DNA of 8,778 nt, from positions 1 through 8,778 of the forward strand of contig JAACTI010000006.1 in the NCBI GenBank assembly GCA_009993495.1. Reading direction: 5' to 3'. The translations under genes were made by a program, and so were the position numbers. The DNA is from Deltaproteobacteria bacterium. GTDB taxonomy: Bacteria > Desulfobacterota > Desulfuromonadia > Desulfuromonadales > Geopsychrobacteraceae. Positions 1 through 6,892 of the stretch are shown here, in pieces. A model generated the notes under the pieces. The model was not told where the DNA came from. It ran no database searches and saw only the letters and a list, made by a program, of their open reading frames with translations. Numbering within the stretch: the stretch's first letter is position 1; each line of letters begins with the position of its first letter.

Positions 1-472
1 TGCGCACATCGGCAAGTTTTTTGGTGAGTCGGTGAGCGAGAATAATTGGTAACGGCATCAATTCGGGAGTTTCATCACAGGCAAAACCAAACATTAGTCC
101 CTGGTCGCCGGCCCCCTGCTCCTTATAAAGCCCTTCCCCAAGGGATACGCCCTGGGAAATATCCGGAGATTGTTGATCGATAGAGGTTAAAACGGCACAG
201 GTTTCGTAGTCAAAGCCCATGGACGAGTCATTGTAACCAATATCTTTGATTGTCTGGCGAACAATCGCAGGCAAATCCGCGTAAGCGGTCGTGGTAATTT
301 CGCCGGCGATCACAGCCATACCCGTGGTCACCAGAGTTTCACAAGCAACCCGCGCATATTTGTCCTGCATTAAAATAGCATCAAGCACCGCATCAGAAAT
401 CTGGTCGGCAACTTTGTCGGGATGCCCTTCGCCAACAGATTCGGACGTAAAAAGAAAATCTGTCATAGCCAT
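1..472 (-). CDS. metK: S-adenosylmethionine synthetase, 5' part (N-terminal 157 residues)
   Basis: MetK makes S-adenosylmethionine from methionine and ATP in the cytoplasm. The gene runs off the left edge of the window, leaving 157 codons plus one base of a protein that is usually about 385-400 residues. The translated start reads MAMTDFLFTSESVGEGHPDK. It carries the GEGHPDK motif (residues 14-20), whose His is the conserved active-site residue, and the GAGDQG signature at residues 120-125. The start is the ATG at 470-472. It has a GAGGAG ribosome binding site 11 nt upstream, whereas the second in-frame ATG (464-466) would be 17 nt away. It lies 76 nt downstream of ptsI in the same direction, so it may be co-transcribed with the PTS genes or have its own promoter in the gap. 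Family assignment is certain; the operon link is inferred. Confidence 0.97.
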   Translation of the reverse strand, partial: MAMTDFLFTSESVGEGHPDKVADQISDAVLDAILMQDKYARVACETLVTTGMAVIAGEITTTAYADLPAIVRQTIKDIGYNDSSMGFDYETCAVLTSIDQQSPDISQGVSLGEGLYKEQGAGDQGLMFGFACDETPELMPLPIILAHRLTKKLADVR

Positions 473-483
473 AGTTTAATCAT

Positions 484-489
484 CTCCTC
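484..489 (-). promoter_or_regulatory. Ribosome binding site of metK
   Basis: GAGGAG on the minus strand, 11 nt before the ATG at 472. It favours that ATG over the in-frame ATG two codons further in. An out-of-frame ATG overlaps the end of this site (481-483) and opens no conserved protein. Confidence 0.7.
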
Positions 490-504
490 TTGCGCTAGAT
501 GGAT

Positions 505-545
505 AGGCTGCAGACCAATGGTGCAGCCTGGTGAGCGAAACTCAC
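505..545 (-). promoter_or_regulatory. Tandem hairpins in the ptsI-metK spacer
   Basis: Two perfect inverted repeats sit side by side just after the ptsI stop codon. In transcript order, the first is GTGAG/CTCAC at 531-545, with a 5-nt loop. The second is AGGCTGCA/TGCAGCCT at 505-529, an 8-bp stem with a 9-nt loop. Neither is followed by a T-run, so they do not look like an intrinsic terminator. They could be RNA processing or stability elements, a Rho-related attenuator or part of a metK leader. The stems are read directly from the sequence; the role is unknown. Confidence 0.55.
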
Positions 546-548
546 GGT

Positions 549-2324
549 TTAAATCACAAAAGTCCCAAAAAGATCGGGTAATTGGCGCCGCATTTCGCGG
601 TCGAGACAGGTAGCAACTTCTTTGCCCGTCGGGAATTTCATTAACTTTGCCACCAGTTTCTCGGCATCGGCACATGAGAGCTCACGTAACACGCGTTTCA
701 CGCGTGGAATACAGGGATGATTCATGGACAATTCTCGCAGACCCAGCCCAATGAGAACTGCCAGATACATGGGCTCACCGGCCATTTCTCCACAAATGCT
801 AACGTCGGTGCCGGTTTCTTTTGCGGCATCGCAAACCAGTTTAAGCGCGCGTAAAATGGCCGGGTGCAAGGGCTCATAGAGATAAGCGACATGCTCGTTG
901 CCGCGATCGACCGCCAAACAATATTGGATGAGGTCGTTGGTGCCCACGGAGAAAAAATCAACCTCAGGTGCCAGTAAGGGGGCAATCATCACCGCTGCCG
1001 GAGTTTCAATCATAATACCGGTTTTTATTTCAGGGTCATAGGCAATCCCCTGCGCGTCCAATTCTGACTTCACGCAATTAAGCAAACGTTTACAGGTGCG
1101 AATTTCCGCCACGCCACTGATCATCGGAAACATAATCCGTACCTGACCAAAAGCCGAAGCGCGCAAAATTGCGCGTAACTGCACCTTGAAGAGGTCAATT
1201 TCGCGCAGGGAAAAACGCACCGCCCGCAGCCCCATCGCCGGGTTATCTTCGTTTTCGAGGCTGAAATCTTTGAGGAATTTATCACCACCAACATCCAGAG
1301 TCCGAATCGTCACCGGATCGGGCGCAATGCTGCGCGCTATTTTTGAGTAGGCCTGGAATTGTTCTTTTTCCGTGGGGGGGGTCTCACGGTTCAGGTAAAG
1401 AAATTCTGTGCGATAAAGTCCGATACCACAAGCGCCGTCCTGGCGCGCCCCAGGCACGTCGGACACCAGTTCCAGATTGGCCCGGAGAACAACTTGCACA
1501 TTATCGGTGGTTTCAGCGGCTAAATCGCGATAATGGCAGAGCTCTTTTTCCAGATATTCGAAAGCCAGCTTACGTTTGAGATATTCTTTAAACGTGTCTT
1601 CCGACGGGTTAAGAATGACGACCCCGGTGGAACCGTCAACAATTGCCGGCAGGTTGTTTTGCACCACCGCCGTTGCACTTTCAAGCCCGACAACTGCCGG
1701 AATTCCCAGGGAGCGCGCCAGAATCGCCGTATGCGAGGTTCGACCACCGCGGTCAGTGATAAAACCAACAACCTTACTCTTTTCCAGTTGCATGGTATCG
1801 GCCGGCGATAAATCATGCGCCGCTACCAGGGATTTTTCGTCGAGTTTTTCAAGCCGATTATCGGTTATCCCCGCCAGAACCCGCTGAATACGTTGGCCAA
1901 CTGCGTCGAGATCGGAGCTGCGTTCGCGCAGATAATCATCTTCAATTTTCTCAAACATCACGCGCATTTTCTTCAACGCCTGATCCAGAGCACTTTCTAC
2001 GTTGAAATTCTGCCGAATGAGATCTTCTGTTTGGCTGATCAGCAGTTGATCTTCGAGAATCAGCAAATGCGTATCAAGAATATAGATATGTTCGCGCAAA
2101 TGTTCCTGATTTGAGACCTTTTGTTTCACCTCATGCAGCTGGTCAGCCGCAGTCGCCAGTGCCGCCCTGAAGCGCGCCAGCTCTGTGTCGATTTCTGCCG
2201 CAGAAATCTCCCACTCCAGAACATGGGAGAGCCGATTCAGCAGACAGATTCGGCCAATGCCAATGCCTGGAGAAACCCCGACCCCAACCAGATAGGTATC
2301 CTGTTGTATTTCAGTCTTCCCCAA
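549..2324 (-). CDS. ptsI: PTS enzyme I (PEP-protein phosphotransferase)
   Basis: EI takes the phosphoryl group from phosphoenolpyruvate onto a histidine and hands it to HPr, the first step of all PTS chains. The 591-residue product is slightly longer than the approximately 575 of E. coli. The N-terminal half holds the phosphohistidine site GGRTSHTAILARSLGIP, with the active His at residue 198. The C-terminal PEP-binding barrel shows GLYRTEFLY (302-310), RTLDVGGDK (341-349), SVGTNDLIQY (459-468) and CGEMAGEP with active Cys 511. There is no N-terminal GAF domain, so it is an ordinary EI rather than EI-Ntr (PtsP). The start is a TTG at 2322-2324, preceded 6 nt upstream by GAGG, and it overlaps the end of ptsH by 14 nt, suggesting coupled translation. 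It is the last PTS gene of the cluster, before metK. Confidence 0.97.
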   Translation of the reverse strand: MGKTEIQQDTYLVGVGVSPGIGIGRICLLNRLSHVLEWEISAAEIDTELARFRAALATAADQLHEVKQKVSNQEHLREHIYILDTHLLILEDQLLISQTEDLIRQNFNVESALDQALKKMRVMFEKIEDDYLRERSSDLDAVGQRIQRVLAGITDNRLEKLDEKSLVAAHDLSPADTMQLEKSKVVGFITDRGGRTSHTAILARSLGIPAVVGLESATAVVQNNLPAIVDGSTGVVILNPSEDTFKEYLKRKLAFEYLEKELCHYRDLAAETTDNVQVVLRANLELVSDVPGARQDGACGIGLYRTEFLYLNRETPPTEKEQFQAYSKIARSIAPDPVTIRTLDVGGDKFLKDFSLENEDNPAMGLRAVRFSLREIDLFKVQLRAILRASAFGQVRIMFPMISGVAEIRTCKRLLNCVKSELDAQGIAYDPEIKTGIMIETPAAVMIAPLLAPEVDFFSVGTNDLIQYCLAVDRGNEHVAYLYEPLHPAILRALKLVCDAAKETGTDVSICGEMAGEPMYLAVLIGLGLRELSMNHPCIPRVKRVLRELSCADAEKLVAKLMKFPTGKEVATCLDREMRRQLPDLFGTFVI

Positions 2325-2577
2325 AACCGTCCTCGATCAAGTGAGACAGCGCTTCCATCGCCGGTTGTTCATCTTCACCCGTGACCTGTAATGAAATTTG
2401 TGAACCCTTGGGAGCCGCCAGCAGTAAAATACCCATAATGCTCTTGCCGTTCACTTCGATGCCTTCTTTTTCCACCAGCACTTCGCTGCGAAAACGATTG
2501 GCGGTCTGGACCAACTGTGCGGCGGCACGTGCGTGCAGACCCAGCTTGTTTACGATTGTAAATTGTTTTTGCACCAC
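2311..2577 (-). CDS. ptsH: Phosphocarrier protein HPr
   Basis: HPr carries phosphate from EI to the EIIA proteins. The 88-residue product has the usual HPr length. It shows the active-site region NKLGLHARAA with the phospho-acceptor His at residue 15, and KSIMG with Ser at residue 46, the site modified by HPr kinase; both fall at the standard family numbers. The ORF starts with GTG at 2575-2577, immediately followed by a second GTG (2572-2574). An AAAGGG element lies 3 nt before the first and 6 nt before the second, so the true start may be one codon later. The gene follows the EIID gene by 18 nt and overlaps ptsI by 14 nt. It is the only HPr in the window, so it presumably serves both EIIA-Man and EIIA-Ntr; that is inferred. 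Confidence 0.97.
   Translation of the reverse strand: MVQKQFTIVNKLGLHARAAAQLVQTANRFRSEVLVEKEGIEVNGKSIMGILLLAAPKGSQISLQVTGEDEQPAMEALSHLIEDGFGED
2331..2334 (-). promoter_or_regulatory. Ribosome binding site deciding the TTG start of ptsI
   Basis: GAGG inside the last codons of ptsH, 6 nt before the TTG at 2324. It supports this rare start codon and the 14-nt overlap with ptsH. Confidence 0.6.
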
Positions 2578-2595
2578 AGTCCCTTTACTTCCAGA

Positions 2596-3369
2596 TCAAG
2601 GTAACCACACCACAACATCTTCCGCAAAATAGCAGCCGATTATGGTCAAAGATGACACCAGAAAAACTATCAGCAGGGTTGAAAAACCACGCCGAGCCAA
2701 ATACCCACAACCCAAAATCAAAGGCAGCAACAACAGCCCTGACCACAGAGGAGTGTGCTGATAGTTGAAGAGTTCACATACCAGAAACGCCGCCAACCCA
2801 CCGAGCAACACAATGGCTGTTTCCTTGGTACGAATTGCCAGATCGGGCAATTTATGTCGCTGCAAAAAAGTGATCGATTGCAACCCCTGCTCATAGCCAT
2901 TGAGAAAACCGTAAATACGGAACCACAACGGCAGAGCATTAAATATGATCAGAAAAACCAGCGGCGCAACCACCAAGCCTTTCGCCGCCAGCAAGAGCGC
3001 GATACTGGCCGACAGGGGCCGCAAACCACCCCAGAAGAGTGCGTCACCAACCGCGGCATAAGGAGCCGCCACCATCTCCTTGAAATCTTTCATGGTGACA
3101 CTGGGTGCCCTGCCCTGTGAACGTTCGATTTCGAGACGGATGGCAGCACCAACCACCGCTGGAGCCAGGTAGGGGTGGGTGTTGAAATATCCCAGATGCT
3201 CACGGGCAATCTGTTGCATTTCCTTTTGACCGTAGAGCCGGCGCAACACCGGAGCCATGGCATAAAACCACCCGCCACCCTGTAGTTGTTTAAAGTTCCA
3301 GCTGCATTGCAGCAGCAACAACCGCAGCCAGACATGCAGCAAAACGCGCGGTGGCATTTGTTTTTTCAT
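2596..3369 (-). CDS. PTS mannose-family permease subunit IID
   Basis: EIID is one of the two membrane subunits of mannose-family (mannose/fructose/sorbose) PTS permeases and forms the sugar channel with EIIC. From the ATG at 3369 the product is 257 residues, somewhat shorter than the usual 270-300. It contains the family signature FNTHPYLAP at about residues 62-70, a central domain with GDALFWGGLRP, and hydrophobic segments in the C-terminal half, ending in a membrane helix and a short WLP tail. I chose the ATG that overlaps the EIIC stop codon (ATGA, 4 nt) because this is the typical coupled arrangement. A GTG three codons upstream (3378) would also be in frame. No strong ribosome binding site is visible, which fits reinitiation. 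Sugar specificity cannot be told from the sequence. Confidence 0.92.
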   Translation of the reverse strand: MKKQMPPRVLLHVWLRLLLLQCSWNFKQLQGGGWFYAMAPVLRRLYGQKEMQQIAREHLGYFNTHPYLAPAVVGAAIRLEIERSQGRAPSVTMKDFKEMVAAPYAAVGDALFWGGLRPLSASIALLLAAKGLVVAPLVFLIIFNALPLWFRIYGFLNGYEQGLQSITFLQRHKLPDLAIRTKETAIVLLGGLAAFLVCELFNYQHTPLWSGLLLLPLILGCGYLARRGFSTLLIVFLVSSLTIIGCYFAEDVVVWLP

Positions 3370-4058
3370 ACCAGCCACATGAGCAGAAAGGCCATCCCGA
3401 AGGAAGCACCAAACAAAGTTAAAGAGCGATTGACATTAATTGTGCCCAAGATGGTCGCAATGCCCACCAGTGGCAGCAGCAGACGCAACCAATGTCCCGC
3501 AGCTTCGAGGGCCGGCAGCAGGGTTGACGCCAGCATCGGAACCAGAACCAAGCCGCCCGCGACAATCACCAGATAGGTTAACAATGACGCCAAACCGAAG
3601 CTCAAAAGTCCCCGCAAATGAAGGTGCTCCATGGCCCGATACTGCTGATTTTCCAACATTTTTGCACTGAGAGACGGCTTACGGCCATGATACAGCCGCG
3701 CCCTGCGGTCGAAAAATTGGCCAAACTTGCCAAAGGGAATGGCAATCAAAAGACACAGCAGGGTGAAAGCAAGACTGTTCTGCTCCAAAACGGCACCCAT
3801 TCCCAGGGTCAGAACGGTGGCACCCACCGCAATCTGGGTGTCGTCCGGCGGTACCACGGCACCAACCGGCAAACGTGCCTGCCAGAGTAATTCGACCATC
3901 AGACCCAGCTGCAAACCAACGGCAACATCTCCCAGTAGCCAGGCCGCCAAGGGCGCGGCGACAATTGGCCGTGAAATCATGACCTGCAAGGCAGCGGTTC
4001 GATCCAGTCCGCAACAAAGGGCAACAACGGCCCCAATAAACAGATCGGCGAAACTCAC
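3366..4058 (-). CDS. PTS mannose-family permease subunit IIC
   Basis: EIIC is the second membrane subunit of the mannose-family permease and takes part in sugar binding and translocation with EIID. The 230-residue product is almost entirely hydrophobic helices. It carries the family's RPIVAAPLAAWLLGD region near residue 30 and the PVGAVVPPDDTQIAVGA region at about 64-80. It is a little shorter than common EIIC proteins (about 250-270), but both ends look natural and no frameshift is seen. The start is a GTG at 4056-4058 that overlaps the EIIB stop as GTGA (4 nt), with a purine-rich GAAGAGAG site just upstream. The stop overlaps the EIID start by 4 nt, so the three genes are tightly coupled. 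Confidence 0.92.
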   Translation of the reverse strand: MSFADLFIGAVVALCCGLDRTAALQVMISRPIVAAPLAAWLLGDVAVGLQLGLMVELLWQARLPVGAVVPPDDTQIAVGATVLTLGMGAVLEQNSLAFTLLCLLIAIPFGKFGQFFDRRARLYHGRKPSLSAKMLENQQYRAMEHLHLRGLLSFGLASLLTYLVIVAGGLVLVPMLASTLLPALEAAGHWLRLLLPLVGIATILGTINVNRSLTLFGASFGMAFLLMWLV

Positions 4059-4549
4059 TGTTCTCTCTTCTTTTCTGGTACCAGCCGCCGCCAGTGACGT
4101 GCCATATCGGCAGGGATACAGCGCGCCGAGATGTCGATTCCAGCGGCATCCAGCGCTTCGAGATTTTCAATGTCTTCCGGGTCCAGAAAAACCGTACAAC
4201 TGTATTGCTTTTTGCCCGAACCGGCGTGGAGATTCCCCAAATTCAATCGTTCAAAATTCAGCCCGAAGCGCAAGGCCCCCAGACTGTCAGAAGTGGAAGC
4301 AAACAGCAATAGCACCCGGAAATTCTCAAATTCACCGCGGGCAAACATCGCGACGACATCCGGAACGGCGTCAATCACAACCTTGATCCGACTGGGGACA
4401 GAGGCTTCCATCATCATGCGTTTCAGCGGGGACCCTGCGATATCGTCGTTTGCGACCACCAGACAATTGGCATGCACGTAAGGCAGCCAGCTCTCCAGGA
4501 TCTGACCATGAATCAGGCGGTTATCGATGCGCGTCAGAACGATAGGCAT
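4055..4549 (-). CDS. PTS mannose-family subunit IIB
   Basis: EIIB receives phosphate from EIIA on a histidine and passes it to the sugar during transport; it is a cytoplasmic protein bound to the EIIC/EIID complex. The 164-residue product has the normal length for a free-standing IIB domain. It opens with the active-site motif TRIDNRLIHGQI, the phospho-accepting His being residue 14. The later region around NLGNLHAGSGKKQ matches the conserved glycine-rich loop of the family. The start is the ATG at 4547-4549, 10 nt after the EIIA stop, with a weak GGTG-type ribosome binding site. The end overlaps the EIIC start by 4 nt. Sugar specificity is not evident. Confidence 0.95.
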   Translation of the reverse strand: MPIVLTRIDNRLIHGQILESWLPYVHANCLVVANDDIAGSPLKRMMMEASVPSRIKVVIDAVPDVVAMFARGEFENFRVLLLFASTSDSLGALRFGLNFERLNLGNLHAGSGKKQYSCTVFLDPEDIENLEALDAAGIDISARCIPADMARHWRRLVPEKKREQ

Positions 4550-4559
4550 TTTTTCACCA

Positions 4560-4958
4560 TCATTTCAAAAGCGTTGCCGGACGCATAACGGTTTTATCGG
4601 CATAGTCGACCAGAAAATCGGCCAGCTCAACCAGGGCCATCTGTTGGCGTGCGCTCACGGCTTTCAACACAAGGGGCAAGTTAAACCCGGCAAGGATGTC
4701 AACCTCAGGGGGCAGCAGAAAGTCGGCGGCAATGTTGGTTGGCGTGCCGCCGAACATATCGGTTAAAATTAAAACACCGTCGCCGTCAGATCCAACCTCG
4801 TTTAAAGCCGCGCCCAGGCGAGTAGCGCACAGATCTGGTGCCATGTGACGCTCGATGGCGATTGCCCGGCACTTAGCAATGGGCCCGATAATCATTTCTG
4901 CCGTACGCAGCATTTCTGCCGCTAGTTGCCCGTGTGCCAGCAGGACTAATCCGATCAT
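4560..4958 (-). CDS. PTS mannose-family subunit IIA
   Basis: EIIA of the mannose family takes phosphate from HPr and gives it to EIIB. The 132-residue product is a single IIA domain. It shows the active-site stretch LLAHGQLAAE with the acceptor His at residue 9, and the conserved DMFGGTPTN at residues 67-75, in which the Asp helps the active-site His. The start is the ATG at 4956-4958. AAAGG abuts it, and a GGTGGG lies 8 nt upstream, so either could act as ribosome binding site. It lies 42 nt after rapZ and 10 nt before the EIIB gene. Some deltaproteobacteria keep only this subunit as a regulator; here the full set of B, C and D follows, so a transport role is likely. Confidence 0.96.
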   Translation of the reverse strand: MIGLVLLAHGQLAAEMLRTAEMIIGPIAKCRAIAIERHMAPDLCATRLGAALNEVGSDGDGVLILTDMFGGTPTNIAADFLLPPEVDILAGFNLPLVLKAVSARQQMALVELADFLVDYADKTVMRPATLLK

Positions 4959-5000
4959 CCTTTTTTCCCACCAAGGGATCGCGTTAGGGTAAAACGACTG

Positions 5001-5870
5001 TCAGTGGTCACTTTTATTAATATCCCGATGAACCACCCTGACGCGAATTTTATCGCTTGCCAGCTGGCGTGAAAGCTCTTCAACCAGGGCCACGCTACGA
5101 TGACGCCCCCCGGTACACCCCAGAGCCAAAGTCAAATAGCTTTTACCCTCGGCAATATACAGCGGCAGCAAAAAGTCGAGCATTTGTAGCAAATGGGCAT
5201 AAAAATTCCGGCAGTCGGGTTGGTCTAAAACATAGTGACGCAGGGCCAGATCCAGCCCGCTGAGCGGACGTAACTCTGCCAGATAATAGGGGTTGGGCAA
5301 AAAGCGAACATCGAAGACCAAATCAGCATCGGGTGGCAGCCCATAACGAAAACCGAATGATTCGAGTTGCAGCATCAAGGGTGAAAGCTGCTCATCGGAG
5401 AAGGTCTCTAGCAATATTTCCCGCAACTGATGAGGGTTCAAACCACTGCTGTCAATGATTCTGGTCGCCGTTTCGCGGACAGACAACAACAATTTGCGTT
5501 CACGTTCAATGGCCTGCGGCAGATCAGTGCTCTCCCCCAGGGGATGGCGGCGCCGGGTTTCTGAATAGCGCCTGATCAGAACCTCATCGGCGGCTTCAAA
5601 AAAACAGGTTTCCAATGGGTAACCGCGGGCTTTCAATTGACTGATAATCGTGCCGTATTGGGCGAGATATTCGCGGTTGCGCACATCGATGACAACCGCC
5701 AGACGGCGTTCATTTTTGGCGTCGGACGCGGTCAATTCCAGACACTGGGGCAGCAACACCAGCGGCAGGTTATCAACCACGAAATAACCACGATCCTCCA
5801 GGGCACGGGCAGCGGTACTCTTGCCTGAACCTGACAAGCCAGTGAGAATATAGACGGGGCGACTATTCAA
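5001..5870 (-). CDS. rapZ: RapZ-type nucleotide-binding protein (YvcJ/YhbJ family)
   Basis: RapZ is a P-loop protein. In E. coli it binds the small RNAs GlmY and GlmZ and controls glucosamine-6-phosphate synthase; in other phyla its role is less clear. From the TTG at 5868-5870 the product is 289 residues, close to the 284 of E. coli. It has the P-loop GLSGSGKST (11-19), SFGFRYG and FDVRFLPNPYY (about 186-196), and the C-terminal GCTGGRHRSV (251-260). I chose the TTG because GGGGA lies 5 nt before it and the conserved sequence begins a few residues later; an ATG at 5897 lacks a ribosome binding site and would add nine residues. The gene overlaps hprK by 8 nt. Its tail reads HRDINKSDH, without the lysine/arginine cluster that E. 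coli RapZ uses for RNA binding. Confidence 0.94.
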   Translation of the reverse strand: MNSRPVYILTGLSGSGKSTAARALEDRGYFVVDNLPLVLLPQCLELTASDAKNERRLAVVIDVRNREYLAQYGTIISQLKARGYPLETCFFEAADEVLIRRYSETRRRHPLGESTDLPQAIERERKLLLSVRETATRIIDSSGLNPHQLREILLETFSDEQLSPLMLQLESFGFRYGLPPDADLVFDVRFLPNPYYLAELRPLSGLDLALRHYVLDQPDCRNFYAHLLQMLDFLLPLYIAEGKSYLTLALGCTGGRHRSVALVEELSRQLASDKIRVRVVHRDINKSDH

Positions 5871-6837
5871 GATTGTCCCCAATGATCGTATGGGCATGCA
5901 AACGGGCGGCTTCAGCCATACGCGTTTCAAGCAATCCCTGAAATTCACGCGCACTGTGATAGCCCATCTCTTTTAACAATTGATTGCGCGCCGCAACCTC
6001 GACAAGGGTGCTGATATTTCGTCCCTGGCGTACGGGGATGCGCATCAACGGGATCTTAACTCCGTGAATCGTGTAAAACTCTTCTTCAAAACCGAGTCGG
6101 TCATATTCCTTGCCCTCTTCCCACTCAACCAGTTCCATAACCAGATCAATCTTCTTGCGCTCACGAATCGCGGCGACCCCGAAAAGATGCTTGATGTTGA
6201 TGATTCCCAGTCCGCGAATTTCCATGTGATAATGCAGCAGATCCATGCCTTCGCCGAAAATAACCGCGGGGAGTTTCAAGCGAACCTTAATCACGTCATC
6301 TGCGACCAAACGATAACCGCGCAAAATCAGATCGAGGGCGCACTCACTTTTTCCGACACCACTCTTGCCTTGAAGTAAGACCCCAACACCAAAAATATCG
6401 AGCAAAACCCCGTGGAGGGTCGAGGTCGGCAGCAGTCGCTCTTCAAGAAATTTGGTGATCAGGGAAATAAAATCGGAACTCAGATGAAAGGTGCGTAACA
6501 CCGGCGTCTGATACTCTTCGGCGGCCTTAAGGAGATAGTCGGGAACTTCTTGACTTTTGGTAACAACCAGACAGGCAAGTTTCAAATCAAGCAGATCATG
6601 GATTGCCTGAACAGCAGCTGGAGGAGGGAGATGGGCTAAATAAGAGAGTTCGGTCGAACCGAGAACCTGAATACGATCCGGATGCAGGTTGGAGCTGTAA
6701 CCCGCCAGCGCCAGACCCGGCTTCTGAATGCGGGGAACCGAAACTGTGCGCGCCAGGCCGGCACCGCCTGCCAGCAATTCCAGATCAAGCCCGGCCTCGC
6801 GTTCATCGAGAATTTCTTGAATATTCAGCTCTGTCAT
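5863..6837 (-). CDS. hprK: HPr kinase/phosphorylase
   Basis: HprK phosphorylates HPr on Ser46 using ATP or pyrophosphate and also removes that phosphate, setting how much HPr is free for PTS transfer. The 324-residue product has family length. It consists of an N-terminal domain (about 1-130) and a C-terminal catalytic domain with LHGVLLDIFG (catalytic His 142), the Walker A motif GKSGVGKS (157-164), an acidic ADDV (179-182), the HprK signature EIRGLGIINI (206-215) and PVRQGRN (269-274 region). All catalytic features appear intact, and its substrate Ser46 is present in the HPr of this window. The start is the ATG at 6835-6837. The nearest good ribosome binding site (AAGGAG) is 19 nt upstream, unusually far, and a stop codon lies six codons before the ATG, so no longer form is possible. 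Confidence 0.96.
   Translation of the reverse strand: MTELNIQEILDEREAGLDLELLAGGAGLARTVSVPRIQKPGLALAGYSSNLHPDRIQVLGSTELSYLAHLPPPAAVQAIHDLLDLKLACLVVTKSQEVPDYLLKAAEEYQTPVLRTFHLSSDFISLITKFLEERLLPTSTLHGVLLDIFGVGVLLQGKSGVGKSECALDLILRGYRLVADDVIKVRLKLPAVIFGEGMDLLHYHMEIRGLGIINIKHLFGVAAIRERKKIDLVMELVEWEEGKEYDRLGFEEEFYTIHGVKIPLMRIPVRQGRNISTLVEVAARNQLLKEMGYHSAREFQGLLETRMAEAARLHAHTIIGDNLE
5876..5880 (-). promoter_or_regulatory. Ribosome binding site deciding the TTG start of rapZ
   Basis: GGGGA on the minus strand, 5 nt before the TTG at 5870, lying within the last codons of hprK. It supports the 8-nt overlap and a 289-residue RapZ. Confidence 0.5.
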
Positions 6838-6892
6838 TGCAGTCGTACAGCCCTAACTCCTTGAAAAACCTGAAATACCCCAGCGAGAGAGA

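Noticed and set aside
473..548. SAM or SAH riboswitch ahead of metK
   Set aside because: No match to the conserved cores I know, and the 76-nt spacer is short; kept only as unexplained hairpins.
463..675. 70-codon minus-strand frame overlapping the ends of ptsI and metK
   Set aside because: It reads through the ptsI 3' end, the hairpin spacer and the metK start in another frame, and its product has no recognisable motif.
722..985. Minus-strand open frame inside ptsI
   Set aside because: It is a shadow frame of the conserved EI C-terminal domain.
3370..3378. GTG start of EIID at 3378
   Set aside because: The ATG at 3369 overlaps the EIIC stop as ATGA, the usual coupled arrangement; the GTG adds only three unconserved residues.
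3727..4386. 219-codon plus-strand open frame opposite EIIB and EIIC
   Set aside because: It is antisense to two clear genes, low in complexity and without a ribosome binding site or recognisable domain.
5871..5954. Upstream extension of rapZ to the start codon at 5954 or the ATG at 5897
   Set aside because: These starts lie deep in hprK, lack a ribosome binding site and add residues not found in the family.
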